The notes: generated from the sequence alone by a model not told the origin. 64,000 nt of DNA from Zingiber officinale (GCF_018446385.1 NC_055989.1:134133004-134197003); one strand, 5' to 3'; positions 43,262 to 55,784 are shown, numbered from the stretch's first letter. Made by a program: numbers and translations.

Positions 43262-44635
43262 GGCTTCAAAAATTTTAATTTTAAACTTAAAAATTAATCT
43301 CAAATTTTTTAAAAAAAAATTAATTTCAAAAATTCTAATCTTAAACTTAAAAATTAATCTCAAATTTTTTTTAAAAAAAAAATAATTTCAAAAATTCTAA
43401 TTTTAAACTTAAAAAATTATTTACAAAATTTTTAAACTTAAAAATTATTTTCAAAATTTTAAACTTAAAAATTATTTTCAAAATTTTAAACTTAAAAATT
43501 ATTTTCAAAATTTTAAACTTAAAAATTATTCTCAAAATTTTAAACCTAAAAATTAATTTCAAAATTATAATTTTAAACTTAAAAATTATTTTCAAAATTT
43601 TTAAACTTAAAATTTTTTTAAATTAATTTCAAACTTCTAATTTTTTTATTTTTAAAACTTAAAAATTAATTTCAAAATTCTAATTTTAAACTTAAAAAAT
43701 TATTTTCAAAATTTTAAACTTAAAAATTATTCTCAAAATTTTAAACCTAAAAATTAATTTCAAAATTCTAATTTTAAACTTAAAAAATTATTTTCAAAAT
43801 TTTAAACTTAAAAATTATTCTCAAAATTTTAAACCTAAAAATTAATTTCAAAATTCTAATTTTAAACTTAAAACATTATTTTCAAAATTTTAAACTTAAA
43901 AATTATTTTCAAAATTTTAAACTTAAAAATTATTCTCAAAATTTTAAACCTAAAAATTAATTTCAAAATTCTAATTTTAAACTTAAAAAATTATTTTCAA
44001 AATTTTAAACTTAAAAATTATTTTCAAAATTTTAAACTTAAAAATTATTCTCAAAATTTTAAACCTAAAAATTAATTTCAAAATTCTAATTTTAAACTTA
44101 AAAATTATTTTCAAAATTTTAAACTTCAAAATTATTTCCAAAATTATAAACTTAAAAATTATTCTCAAAATTTTAAACCTAAAAATTAATTTCAAAATTC
44201 TAATTTTAAACTTAAAAAATTATTTCCAAAATTTTAAACTTAAAAATTATTTTCTAATTTTAAACTTAAAAATTATTTTCAAAATTTTAAACTTAAAAAT
44301 TATTTTTAAAATTTTAAACTTAAAAATTATTCTCAAAATTTTAAACCTAAAAATTAATTTCAAAATTCTAATTTTAAACTTAAAAAATTATTTTCAAAAT
44401 TTTAAACTTAAAAATTACTTTCAAAATTTTAAACTTAAAAATTATTCTCAAAATTTTAAACCTAAAAATTAATTTCAAAATTCTAATTTTAAACTTAAAA
44501 ATTATTTTCAAAATTTTAAACTTAAAAATTATTCTCAAAATTTTAAACTTAAAAATTAATTTCAAAATTCTAATTTTAAACTTAAAATTAATTTCAAAAT
44601 TTAAAAATTAATCTCAAAATTTTAATTAAAAAAAA
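43262..44635. repeat. AT-rich 27-bp minisatellite in element C
   Basis: A basic unit of about 27 bp ('ttttcaaaattttaaactta' plus 'aaaatta') is repeated some 50 times. A variant containing 'ttctaattttaaac' recurs roughly every 90-115 bp (for example 43677, 43766, 43855, 43970, 44083, 44197 and 44366), giving a higher-order period. It occupies the place where pol would lie and ends in a run of A at 44628-44640. Minus-strand frames full of 'FKFKILKIIF' are artefacts of the repeat. Confidence 0.93.
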
Positions 44636-44650
44636 AAAAAATCAAAAACC

Positions 44651-44769
44651 AGGGGCGGGCGCCCCTGGTATTCCCCTCCGGGGCGCCCGGAAGGAGATCC
44701 GGGCGCCCCGCCCTAAAGCAACCCCGGGCGCCCGGAAGGGATCCGGGTGCCCGGAGTCCCCTATAAATA
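44651..44769 (+). promoter_or_regulatory. GC-rich palindromic promoter of the second gene in element C
   Basis: Several 'gggcgcccgg' words (one in the long inverted repeat 'ccaggggcgggcgcccctgg') followed by TATAAATA at 44762-44769. The LTR has the same order: 'gggcgcccggaag', 'gatccaggcgcccgg', then TATAAAA. The ATG of the downstream gene is 155 bp past the TATA box. Confidence 0.6.
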
Positions 44770-44923
44770 AGGGGCAGCAAGCGCCCCCAACCTTTGCCCC
44801 ACCAATTTCCACTTTTGCCAAGGTTCACTCCGAACCTCAGTGCGAAAGTACTCTAAAACAAAATTTTCTTACGGTGAAGACGCTGTTGCGATTCAACCGA
44901 GGTCGTCAAGTCTATATTTGTCG

Positions 44924-46186
44924 ATGGCTCCTCGGTAAATATTCTTCCCCTCTCTATAAAATTTTATTAGAATTTGTCTTCTCATTTTTTCTTAGAATAT
45001 TCTTTTATTTATATACAGTAGGAAACGAACAAATACTGGTGCTGGACCCTCCAATGCTAGTACAGACCCTAGGTTTCCCACAGACGAACTTAGGATTAAG
45101 TTTGAGTCAACCATTTATAAGGCCATTAGGACTACCTGCATAGATAGATCGTTCTTTCTAAGGTCATGTCCCTCCGCTTTAGAGGTTATAGGCCACTATA
45201 ACTTAAGGAATCTTGTCGAATGTACCAGTCCAATAAACATAAGTCTGTGTGCCGAGTTTTGCAATAACCTAGTGAAAGTAGACGATCTCACCTATACCAC
45301 TAGGGCAGCAGGCACTGATATCACATTTTCTCCTACGACTATCCGAGAGTTTTTAGAGTTGCGTCCATCTACTTGTTCTTTTTTGTGCTATCCTCCGAGG
45401 GATCTACCATTCGGAGATCCCTACACACATATTACTCTCGATACGATTTATTCGTATTTTTTTTTGGGAGAGAGAGATCCCACTGTGACACAGTTTAGGT
45501 CAGTAGAACTTCGGGTCCAGGACTACGCTCTTTATAGGGTTGTAGTCCTTTGCATTTTACCACTGACTACTCGGGACATCGCTGTGATGCGTCCATTCCG
45601 TTCATTCTTACTCTATGCCATGATTCATAGGTTAGACATTGATATCAGCTTACATATCTTCTCCACCATTATCTACTCAGCTAGATTCGTGACTGATAGA
45701 CGAGTCCATATGCCATTTGGTCACATTCTGACAGCCTATATGTCCTCGTTGCACATTGATGTCACTAGAGGAGACATTGCCCATATGACCGAGTTCGATG
45801 TTATAGCAGCTCGGAACTTCTCCCTAGCCGGTATCCAGATAGATAGAGATGACGGGACTATGTCTTGGCGGAGGGGGGCACAGCACCAGCCCGATCCAGA
45901 CGCACAGATGGGCGAGTTCATGCTCGCACTATTTCCAGAGGAAGCCGCACCGGCTCCACCACCGCCCCGAGCTCGAGCTCCACGTCACGCTCCCCGTACT
46001 CTAGCCGACCGTATGACCGGACTAGAGAGAGCTATGGTGAGTCTCCAGCAGGAGAACTCTGATTTTCATCGGGACATTCGACGAGAGATAGCCGAGTTAC
46101 GAGCTGCCGGGAATACCCGACACACTGAGCTGATGGCGCTTCTCCGATCCTTGGGATCTGGACCACCCCCTTCATCATCTCAGTAG
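44924..46186 (+). CDS. Spliced second gene of element C (plant transposon-domain protein with coiled coil)
   Basis: Inferred exons are 44924-44934 and 45019-46186, with an 84-bp GT-AG intron (44935-45018, 'CG|GTAAAT ... ATATACAG|T'). The joined product starts MAPRRKRTNTGAG and runs about 392 residues without a stop. Residues about 20-260 resemble the 'putative plant transposon protein' family known from Athila-type ORFs (Pfam PF20167, from memory): a 'FCNNLVKVDDLTY' segment, 'FSPTTIREFLEL' and 'RRVHMPFGHILTAYMSSLHIDV'. A Pro-rich linker (about 300-320) is followed by a C-terminal coiled coil ('MTGLERAMVSLQQENSDF'). An unspliced reading lacks an ATG in this frame, which supports the intron. 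The function is unknown. It is the only long undamaged transposon gene in the window. Confidence 0.75.
44935..45018 (+). other. Intron of the second gene in element C
   Basis: 84 bp, AT-rich, with donor GTAAAT and acceptor 'atttatatacag'. It joins ATGGCTCCTCG to TAGGAAACGAAC, giving an uninterrupted frame. The upstream ATG codons I checked in the leader are out of frame. Confidence 0.68.
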
Positions 46187-47431
46187 ATATAGTTATGACT
46201 CACTTCTGTAGCTACACTACCTGTAAAATATTTTGAATCTATCTAGTGATATTTCAGACTTACATCAATTATGTTCTATCTTAATAGACTAGGATTCTTT
46301 TTAAACTAATTTTAAAATAATGTTTTTTAACTAATAGGTTAAACTTGTCTGTTTTCAAAACTTTCCATTTTTAGATTTTCAAAAACAGTTTTGGCCTCAG
46401 ACTAGTTTTGAATCCTTAGAAAGCATGTACCCATAGGACTAGTTTTTGAGCATCTCACCAACACCTTAGGCTTACCTTGCTTGTGTTTGACAAACATAGA
46501 AAGGGGTGAGATGCATAGGCCAACTGTCTAGACTTAAGATGTTTATTTCAGTGCATCAGCATAAGTCTGGACGTTAAATACAACTCAGATATTAATCAGA
46601 TTAAAGTTCATCAGTCAAGTCAAACACTGACTGGTTATAATCAACTTAATCTGACTAACCAAGTGAAAGCTACTATCTTCTGATAGTTAGTTAGTACCTA
46701 ATTGGTTAGACAGCTGGTTACATTTAAGTATCAAGTTCAGGGGGAGAAATTAACTTTATATATTAAAAAAAAAAAAAAAAATTTAAACTAACTTATCTTT
46801 AAAACACCAGTTTTCAAAAAGTTAAAATTAACTAAGTTTAATCCCACCTAATTTTTTAAACCTGAGTTTAAAAGTTGAATATAGCAAATTTAAACTTATT
46901 CAGTTTTTGTAACATATGCTTGAAAATTCAACTTTCCAAACTTAGCTTTTATCAAATTATCCTTAAAATTTATTTTGGCAAAAATTTTACTTCTTGAAAA
47001 TTATTCTTACTTGTTTAAATTTTTGCTTTGTTTTTTAAATCAAAGTTGAAAATTTAACATGAAAAATAAATTTGAAAATCCTGATTTGAATATTTTTACA
47101 CACTTGAAAAGTTAAACTTGATTAACTTTAAATTTATACTTTTCAAAATTCAACTTGTCTCCCCCAAGTCAACTTGACTATTTTTTAACTTGGTGTTAAA
47201 AATTGAACCAAATTTAGATATGTTACAAAATCTGATTACTTTTTACAGTAACTCTACACTATGATTGTTTACCCTTGCTTATTTTTGATGAATGTCAAAG
47301 GGGGAGGGTTAGGTGGTTAAGTTAGCTAAACCAATTTGAAAATACAAACTAACTTTAAAACCACATAAATGCATGTTGTTTCTTGCATATGTTTTCACTA
47401 ACTTAACCAGGTTGTCATTCCATCAAAAAGG
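46187..47431 (+). other. AT-rich 3' untranslated region of element C
   Basis: No gene. It contains purine-rich phrases typical of SIRE-like 3' regions ('gttcagggggagaaatt' near 46736 and 'caaagggggagggttagg' near 47298), a poly-A run near 46764, and many short T-rich repeats. Confidence 0.55.
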
Positions 47432-49840
47432 TGTTGGAGTGTATACTGAAAGCCTAAGCTTTGTAAACATTCACTATGAATAAAGAATCACATTTGGTCA
47501 AATTGTCTACATTTGTTTGTAGTTGTTCATTTAATTTATATTGTAGATAACATAATATGTGGTGTCACATATAGAAGATGATGTTATCAGTACCTTATAA
47601 ATTATAAACAGTAGCTCACGACTAAAATGGAAAGGAACAAACTATTAGAAGGTCGTAGTGTAATTAGGTATTAGTTTATCTTGACTATATAATTACACCA
47701 GTACACTGAGAGTGTATTGAGTAGGACCATTTGAGGTCGTTTCTTTTATACTGACTTTATAAAGGAACAAAGACCTCAGTTATTATGGAAGTGTGTGCTC
47801 TTAATCCTAATATAATAACAAGCACATATGTTTGATATTTATTTCTTTAATTTATCAATGGGTGAGATTTAGTTCGATGAATCAATAAACTCGATAAGTT
47901 GGGAAATGGTATCACTTATAGTGTGTGTTGTTGATTATAGAAGGAAACTGTGTCCTAGAGATACTAGGTTGATAATGTCCTCAAGAGGAGCTCATGAAGA
48001 TTGTCATGTTAAACCCTGCAGGTGGACTTAGTCCGACATGATAATAAGGTTGAGTGGTACTACTCTTGGACTTAGATATTAATTAAATGAGTTGTCAGTA
48101 ACTCACTTAATTAGTGGACATTCGATATCTTAAACACAGGGAGACTAATACACTCATAATAAGAAGGAGCCCAAAAATGTAATTTGGGATTGGTGCGGTA
48201 GTTCAATGATAGTTCTCTAGTGGAATGAATTATCATTGATAAAATTAAGTTGTGTGTTCGGGGCGAACACGGGATGCTTAATTTTATCGGGAGACCAAAA
48301 CCAATTCCTCCTCTCGGTCCCTATCGTAGCCTCTTATTTATAGAGTTCTATACCCACCTATACCCACCTTCTATACCCACCCAATAGGGGCCGGCCAAGC
48401 TAGCTTGGGAACAAGCTAGGGCCGGCCTAGGTATAATATTGGGTGGTCGGCCCTAGCTTGAACCCAAGCTAGTGGGGGCCGGCCAAATTAAATTAAAAAG
48501 GGATTTTAATTTTAGTTTTTATTATGTGGAAGAAATAATTTTTTAAAGAGAATTAAATTTAAAATATCTCTCTTGTAAAAGATCTACAAAAGATTAAAGA
48601 AAGAGATTAGATCTCTTTCCTTATTTGTAGATTGATGAGTTATTTTATTTTCTCTTTAAAAATTATCCACATGTTGATAAAATTAAAATTATAGAAATTT
48701 CCTTTATCAACCATGAAGAGATTTTTAAAGAGAAATTTTATTTTTAAAATTTCCGGAAACAAATTAGGAAGTTTTAATTTGTTGATTAAAACTTGTCTAA
48801 TTTATTTCCTCTAGAAGTGGCCGGCCATTAGAGATTAATTGGGGAAATATTATTTTATTTTTCTCAATTAAATCATGTCAAGGGAATTAAGGAAATTTTA
48901 TTGTAATTAAATTTCCTAATTTGCCTAGGCCAAGGAATATAAAAGAAGGGGTGAGGGTGCCTTCACAAGACACAACCTCTATTGTTTTCTCTCCCTCTTT
49001 TGTTCCTTGGTGTGGCCGGCCATCCTCTCTTTCTCTTCCTCTTGTGGTGGCCGAATCTCCTTCTTCCATTGGAGCTCTTGTGGTGGTCGGATACTACTCG
49101 AAGAAGAAGAAGAAGAAGGAGAGAAAGCTAGCATCTCTTGGAGCTTGGTTAGTATTTTGGTTTTTCTCCTTGGTGAAGTTTTCCTTTGTGGCCGAACCTT
49201 GCTTGGAGGAGAAGAAGGTGGTTGGTGGTTTCTCATCTCGGTAGATCGTTGCCCACACAACGTCTGAGGTTAGAAGAGGAATACGGTAGAAGATCAAGAG
49301 GTTTTTCTACAAGGTATAACTAGTAATTTTTCTTTCCGCATCATGCTAGTTATTTATGGAAATAATACCAAATACAAGAGGCTTACGTTCTAGAATTTCG
49401 AATATGTTTTTCGAAGTTGTGTTCTTTTGTTTTTTTTCTTTTCCTTGTGATTTGATTGCTCTCTTTGGTTAACCTAAAGTTATTTTAGGAAATTAAATAT
49501 TATCTTTCTATAAAAGGTTTTGTCTAGTCGGTGGTGGTTGCTCCCATATCCAAGAAGGCCATGTGCCTCGCCACGTCAGTACTGGGAACCAATTATGGAA
49601 AATAATATTTAATGGAATTAATAACTTAAGGAGACTTGGGTCGAACGTGTTAAGTTCCGCAGGAGATCCAAGTCAAAACCTAAAAGAACAAATAGATTAA
49701 GTTTTGGATCAAACGTGTTAAGTTCCGCAGGCGATCCAAAATTTAATTTAAAAGAATACATGGTAGCTAGGAAAAGGTTCAGACCTTTGTACAAAATTTT
49801 GTACAGTGGAACCTATAGGTTTTCCGAGTAGCAACCAACA
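47432..49840 (+). repeat. Solo LTR of a family A relative (A') inside element C
   Basis: TGTTGGAGTGTATACTGAAAG ... GCAACCAACA, 2,409 bp, similar throughout to family A LTRs but clearly more diverged. Flanked by AAAGG (47427-47431) and AAAGA (49841-49845), a target duplication with one mismatch. TATA box TATAAAAG is at 48938-48945. No PBS follows. The insertion split the 'aaaaag.gggagat' polypurine region of element C. Confidence 0.85.
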
Positions 49841-49842
49841 AA

Positions 49843-49852
49843 AGAGGGAGAT
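49843..49852 (+). other. Polypurine tract of element C
   Basis: 'agagggagat' immediately before the 3' LTR start TGTTGG at 49853. Confidence 0.75.
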
Positions 49853-50899
49853 TGTTGGTGCGGTTAGCACTAACGATTTAACCCAGGTTTTAATGAATGA
49901 CAAATAGGTTAAGTTAGTTTTGTTGTTGTCTGACACTTTGATCGAGTGTGCAGGAGAAGTCCAGCTAGGTCGACGGGCTGACCGGATAGCTGGCGAGAAG
50001 TCCAAGCGGGTCGACGGGCTGACCGGACGCTTGGCGAGAAGTCCAGACGGGTCGACGGGCTGACCGGACGTCTGGCAGGTAAGTGAGGTAAGTCACTGGA
50101 GGGGAGTGACTGCGAGGACGCGTTCCCGGGAAGGGAACATTAGGCGTCGATCTGGCTTAGATCCATTTCGGATGTCTAAGTCGAGATCGTGACTAGATTC
50201 CGGTCTCGGAAAGACAGAATCTAAGTCATACTCTTTGCTATTACTTTGTTGAACTTTAATTGTGCTAACAATCTGTTTTACAGGATATATATTTGCCTCC
50301 GGACTAACGTTTGTCGTGCAGGACGGATTCTGCGGGAAAATAAGGTCCGGGCGCCCGGAAGGAATCCAGGCGCCCGGAGGTCCGAGCGCCCGGAAGGGAT
50401 CCGGGCGCCCGGGAGGCAAACTTTATCCTGATTGCGCATCGCCACGTGGAGCATCTCGGTTTGAGCAGCTACGTCACATTCCAGGCGCCCGGAAGGGATC
50501 CAGGCGCCCGGAACAGCATATAAAAGAAGCCCCAGACAGGAGCTTCAGAATAATTAATCTGAGAACTCTTCTACTGCTGGTCTTTAAGCTCGACGTTCAG
50601 TGCGACGCCAACAACGCTCCGACAAAGTGCTCCTTCCGTTTTGATTTAATTTCCTTGTCGGTATTGCTTTATTTTCACTAGCATTTCCTGTACTTATTCT
50701 GTAATCATATTTTGACTTCTTAGTGATTGCCCAACGAAAGTGGTCAAGGACCACGGGCCTTCAAGTAGGAGTCGTCACAGGCTCCGAACGAAGTAAAAAA
50801 ACATCTGTGTCTATTTTACTTTTCCGCTGCGTTTATACTCTAAGTTTTCGAATCGATATTCACCCCCCCCCCCCCTCTATCGAATCTAACGGTCCTACA
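49853..50899 (+). repeat. 3' LTR of element C (1,047 bp)
   Basis: Nearly identical to the 5' LTR in the stretches compared, but with three rather than five 41-bp repeats (49954-50076) and a longer GC palindromic module (50346-50421, with one extra repeat of about 36 bp). TATA box is at 50519-50525. Confidence 0.9.
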
Positions 50900-50904
50900 A
50901 AGAG

Positions 50905-52062
50905 CATCTTATGTGTAAGCTTAATCAGTCTATGGACTGAAGTAATGCTTCAAGGACTTGGATCATCTGGTTTAATAAAGTAATTCAGACCTATGGATTT
51001 ATAATCGAATGAGTTTTGTGTATACAAGAAGTGTGATGGAAACGTGATGGTATTTCTTGTACTATACATAGATAACATTTTTGGTGGTTGGAAACAATAT
51101 CAAAGTGTTGTCAGTAGTAAGGGTATGGTTGTTCAAACAATTCGATATGAAGGACTTGGGAGAATGCATATATTCTTGGGATCAAAGGGATCGCAAGAAA
51201 AGAATATATTTTACTTATCCCAAGCTTCATATATCAAAACAATCCTTGCTCGTTTTCAGCATGTAAAACTCCAAGAAAGGTTTCTTACCTTTTAGGCATG
51301 GAGTAGCTTTATCTAAAGAGATGCCTCTGTAGACATCAAAGGAGATAGAAGAAATGAAGGCAGTTCCTTATGTTTCGGTTGTTGGAAGCCTAATGTATGC
51401 TATGCATGAGATCAGAAATCTGTTTTGCCGAGCGCATAGTTAGCAGATATCTAAGTAACCCTGGACAAGGACATTGGGTTGCGGTAAAGCATATATTGAA
51501 GTACCTTAGAGGCACTAGAGATTATATGCTAGCTTACAAGGCAGATAATCTGGTCTCTGTGGGTTGCACGGATTTTGACTTCCAATCATATAGGGACAAT
51601 AGTAAGTCAACCTCGGGGTTTTGTGCTTACTTTAGGAGGTAAAGTCATAACTATGGAAGAGTGATAAACATAGGTGCTTTTTCGGACTCTACCATAGAAG
51701 CTAAGTATATAGCAGCCTCTGAGGTAGCCATAAAAGTTGAATGACTTAATAACCTCAAGATGGACTTAGATATGAGTTTTGGTTTATCCAAAGATTATTA
51801 CAATTTATTGTAATAATAGTGGTGCAGTAGCAAACTCGAAGAAACCATGAGTCTATAAGGCAAGTAAACACAATAGAGCGCAAGTACCACCCAATACAAG
51901 AAATCATATAAACGAGGAGAAGTTGTTGCCGCCTAGATTGCATCAGATGATGACCTATAGATCCTTTCACTAAGGTCCTTAAGGCAAGAGCTTTTGATGG
52001 ACATGTTGAAGGGTTGGGAATCAGATGTATGACAGCAGATATGGCAGCTTAGTCTTTTAGTA
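50905..52062 (+). pseudogene. Decayed Copia RT end and RNase H (family A, continued)
   Basis: Resumes the RT broken at 39716. RT fragments appear near 51044-51295 ('QFDMKDLGECIY' in one frame). RNase H-like pieces lie at 51397-51642 ('RYLSNPGQGHWVAVKHILKY', 'DSKSTSGF'-like text) and near 51690 ('STIEAKYIAASE'). Frames change often. The polypurine tract 'aagtgggagat' follows at 52064-52074. Confidence 0.8.
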
Positions 52063-54609
52063 TAAGTGGGAGATTGTTAGGATGTATACTAAAAGTCTAG
52101 CTTTTGGTATAAACATTTATCTAGAAATAAGAATCACATTGGTCAAATGTCTACATTTATGATAAATGTAATTGTTAAATTAATTTATATTGTAGATAAC
52201 ATGGTGTGTAGTGTCACACACAGAAGATCATGTTATCGGTTCTTTATAAATTATAAACAGTTGCTCACGACTAAGATGGAAAGGAACAAACCATTAGAAT
52301 AGTCGTAGTGTAATTAGGTATTAGTTTATCTTGACTAATAAATTACACTAGTACACTCTAAGTGTATTGAGTAGGACCATTTTAGGTAAGTTCTTTTTAT
52401 ACTGGCTTGATAAAAGAACTAGACATTCGTTATTATGAAAGTGTGTGCTCTTAATCCTAATATAATAACAAGCACATATATTTGATATTTATTTCTTTAA
52501 TTTATCAATGAGTGAGATTTAGTTCGATAAATCAATAAGTCCGATAAGTTGGGAAATGATATCACTTATAGTGTGTGTTGTTGATTATAGAAGGAAACTG
52601 TGTCCTAGTGATCTATGTTGATAATGTCCCCAAGAGGAGCTCATAAGGATTGTCATGTTAAACTCTGCAGGTGGACTTAGTCCGACATGATGATAAGGTC
52701 GAGTGGTACTACTCTTGGACTAAGATATTAATTGAGTTGTCAGTAACTCATTTAATTAGTGGACATTCGACATCTTAAACACAGGGAGACTAACACACTC
52801 ATAATAAGAAGGAGCCCAAAATGTAATTTGGGATTAGTGCGGTAGTTCAATAATAATTCTTTAGTGGTATGAATTATTATTGATGAAGTTAAGTTGTGTG
52901 TTCAGGGCGAACACGGGAAGCTTAATTTCATCGGGAGACCAAAATCAATTCCTCCTCTCGGTCCCTATCATAGCCTCTTGTATATAGAGATTTATACCCA
53001 CCACATACTCACCTTCTTACCCAACCTATAGGGGTCGGCCAAGCCAAGCTTGAAGCTCAAGCTTAAGGTCGGCCAAGACCCAAAGGTTGAGCCAAGTTAA
53101 TTGGTTGGCCATAGCTTGGAGCCCAAGCTTGATTGGTCGGTCATATTAAAAGGGAATTTATTTTTAATTAAAATTATTTCTTATGTGGATATCATGGTTT
53201 TAAAAGAGAGTTTAAAATGTAAATCTTTCCTTTTATAGCTTTCTACAAAAGATTAAGAAAATATCTGAAATCTTTCCTTATTTGTAGATTGAAAGGAAAT
53301 TTTAATTTTGAGAAAACTTTCCTTTTTAACCATGTTCATGATTTAAAAGAGAGTTTAAAAATTAAATATTTCTTTTATAAAGCTTATACAAAAGATTAAG
53401 AAGAGATTTGATATCTTTCCTTATTTGTAGATTAAAAGAGATTTTAATTTTTTAGAGATAACATTCCTTTTATCCACATGTTTAAAGATTTTAATTTATA
53501 AAATTTATTTTTTACAAACCATCATAAAGGTAAAATTATTAGAGAAATTTTTTATAAATTTCCGGAGACAAATTAGGAAGTTTTAATTAATTAAAATTCT
53601 CCTTGTTTATAGCTTAATAGTGGTCGGCCATTACAAATTGAGAAGAAAAAATTATTTTTAATTAAATAAATTTTCCTTTTCATGGCATAAGAATTGCGGA
53701 AGTTTTTATTTAAATTTCCTTATTTGTCAAGACCAAGGATTATAAAAGAGGGGGTAGAGGTGCCTTCATGGCTAACGATTCTATTCTTTTTCTCTCCCTC
53801 TTTTCCTTGGTGTCGTCGGCCATAGAAGTTCTCTCTTCTTCCTTTTCTTTCTTCTTCATTGGTCGAACCTCATCATCTCATGGAACTTGAAGGTGGCCGG
53901 ATTCTAACATGGAAAAGGAGAGAAAGGAAGCATCCCTTGGAGCTTGGTGGCACTACAAGAAAAAAACTAATAGACAACGCTTTAAAAGCGTTGTCTATGT
54001 GGCTGAAAAAGCGTTGCTAAAAGCACTGTTGTTAAAAGTCTGCTCAAAGACAACGCTTTAAAAGCGTTGTTGTTTGTAGCAAAGACAACGCTTTAAAAGT
54101 ATTGTCTTTTTTTACAAAGACAACGCAAAAAAAACGTTGTCTTTGTTAAAGACAATACATAAAAAGCATTGTCTTTTTTAGCAAAGACAACAGTTTCACA
54201 ACTCATAAAAAAACGTTATCTTTTTTAGCAAAAGACAAGAGGTTTTAAATTATAATCTTTTAATACCAAAGACAAATAAAAGATAAATGAAAATGAATCT
54301 ACTTCAATCAACAACATATTATTAAATAAACAACCAAGATAAATATACAAATTATCATCCTTACACTTCTATAACAAACATAATTATTCGCATACAAAGA
54401 AATTTAATTAGGCGACATTCAAAGCTACTCCTATTGACTACATCTTATTACATGAACTTAAAGGATATTGATAGATATTACTTATCCTCTTGACTTGAAT
54501 GTTCTTTACTTATTGGCTTTAACCATCTTCTCGCTTAAATCCTAAAGCCTTCTTGATAGTTATTCATCAAAGTACTTCCCAGTCACACCCCTGAGGTTCG
54601 GATGCAGTG

Positions 54610-54714
54610 CCACATAACATGCCACTTGTGAGAGTCTTGCTCCATCTGATGCACATGCAAAGTTGCTGCAACAAATTCTCTGAAATCAACAAGTCCATCG
54701 GTGTTGCTATCTAT
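54610..54714 (-). pseudogene. Captured CDPK exon (EF-hand, 'DSNTDGLVDF')
   Basis: Minus strand after an acceptor 'CCACAG|': encodes 'IDSNTDGLVDFREFVAATL' then 'HVHQM', an EF-hand (calcium loop D-S-N-T-D-G-L-V-D-F-x-E) of plant calcium-dependent protein kinases. After 'DSHKWH' the similarity is lost. Third exon of the captured series. Confidence 0.85.
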
Positions 54715-55784
54715 CTGTGGAATAACATAAATCATCAGTCCATCAGTTTCGACAAATTGGTAAGGTCGTGTACTGACGCTAGAGAAGGGTTACACGAATA
54801 GCAAACGAAAACATGGAAGCAGAGATTTAAGAATGGATAACAAATAGAAATCGGTTAAGGTATGTTAATCACAGATTAAAACTGCACGAGTAAGCACTAG
54901 CCACCAAAATAGCAAATAAAATACGGAAACAGAGATTTCTGAAACGAATAATGGATAGAAATCAGTTAAGGTTTTGTATGTTAATTACACATTGAAACTA
55001 TGAAAAATAAGCTGAAACATTAATCATCCAAATTAAAAAAATGGAAGCAGAGATTTAAGAAATGCATAATGAATAGAGATCAATTGAGGTTCATTTGTTA
55101 ATTGGTATCGACATTAATTTAAGATGGGTTCTTTTGAGCTTAGGCGGTGTACCTCTTTGTTGTTATGACGCATGCATGATTACTTATTAACAAGACGATT
55201 CATTGACTTCAAGAATTTAGGGTCAGGGCAATAGGCCTAACAAGTTCATTTAATTTCATCCTTTTGTGCATAATCATGCGATAGGAATGTGCTGGTGATC
55301 CAGTAAACCATTAAAGAATGCCGCAGCTTGCCTTTTGTTTTCTTTTTCATATATATATTTTTTTATATAAAGTTGCTTAATTTTCCCCCAAAACAAGGGG
55401 AAAATGTAAGAATGTTGATAAATAAAAATTTTGGAAATAAAATAAAAAAAACTGTTTCCAGTTTGTTTAAACAAACATTAATCACATATAGTGACAGAGA
55501 TATACATTTTAGAAGTAATGCTGTAAGAAAAGTAGTCTCAGCGCAAAGCAAGTGATGGAACTATCAAATGTACAAACATAGTTTACGATGAATCAAAGAA
55601 ATAAAAATTATGTATCTATAGCATTCCAATTTGCTAAAAAGAACTACATGTGTTGTACTAGCAATTTGTGAAGTAGTCCATAACAGATTGCTATCAGTAT
55701 TAAATGCATAATTCAATAGAAACAGTATAGTAGCTGAATCAGCAGACAACTATAATAATGATATTGAACTGAGAGACTTACAAC

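Larger units (their letters stand above)
39722..50899 (+). mobile_element. Element C: gag-only SIRE-like Copia element with an extra spliced gene
   Basis: LTRs are 39722-40810 and 49853-50899, bounded by TSD AAGAG. The Met-tRNA PBS is at 40813-40824, gag at 41056-42735, an AT-rich minisatellite at 43262-44635, a GC-rich promoter block at 44651-44769, a two-exon gene at 44924-46186, AT-rich non-coding sequence, and a polypurine tract at 49843-49852. No protease, integrase, RT or RNase H is detectable anywhere, so it is non-autonomous. About 8.8 kb remains without the nested solo LTR (47432-49840). Gag-only LTR elements (TR-GAG class) are known. What is unusual is the second gene with its own promoter. 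Confidence 0.88.

Noticed and set aside
43371..44565. Minus-strand ORFs rich in FKFKILKIIF
   Set aside because: They are translations of the 27-bp AT minisatellite, whose period is a multiple of three; they have no independent start context or composition.
44874..45143. 89-codon ORF upstream of the second gene of element C
   Set aside because: It crosses the predicted intron and is out of frame with the long ORF; the spliced model gives a better start.
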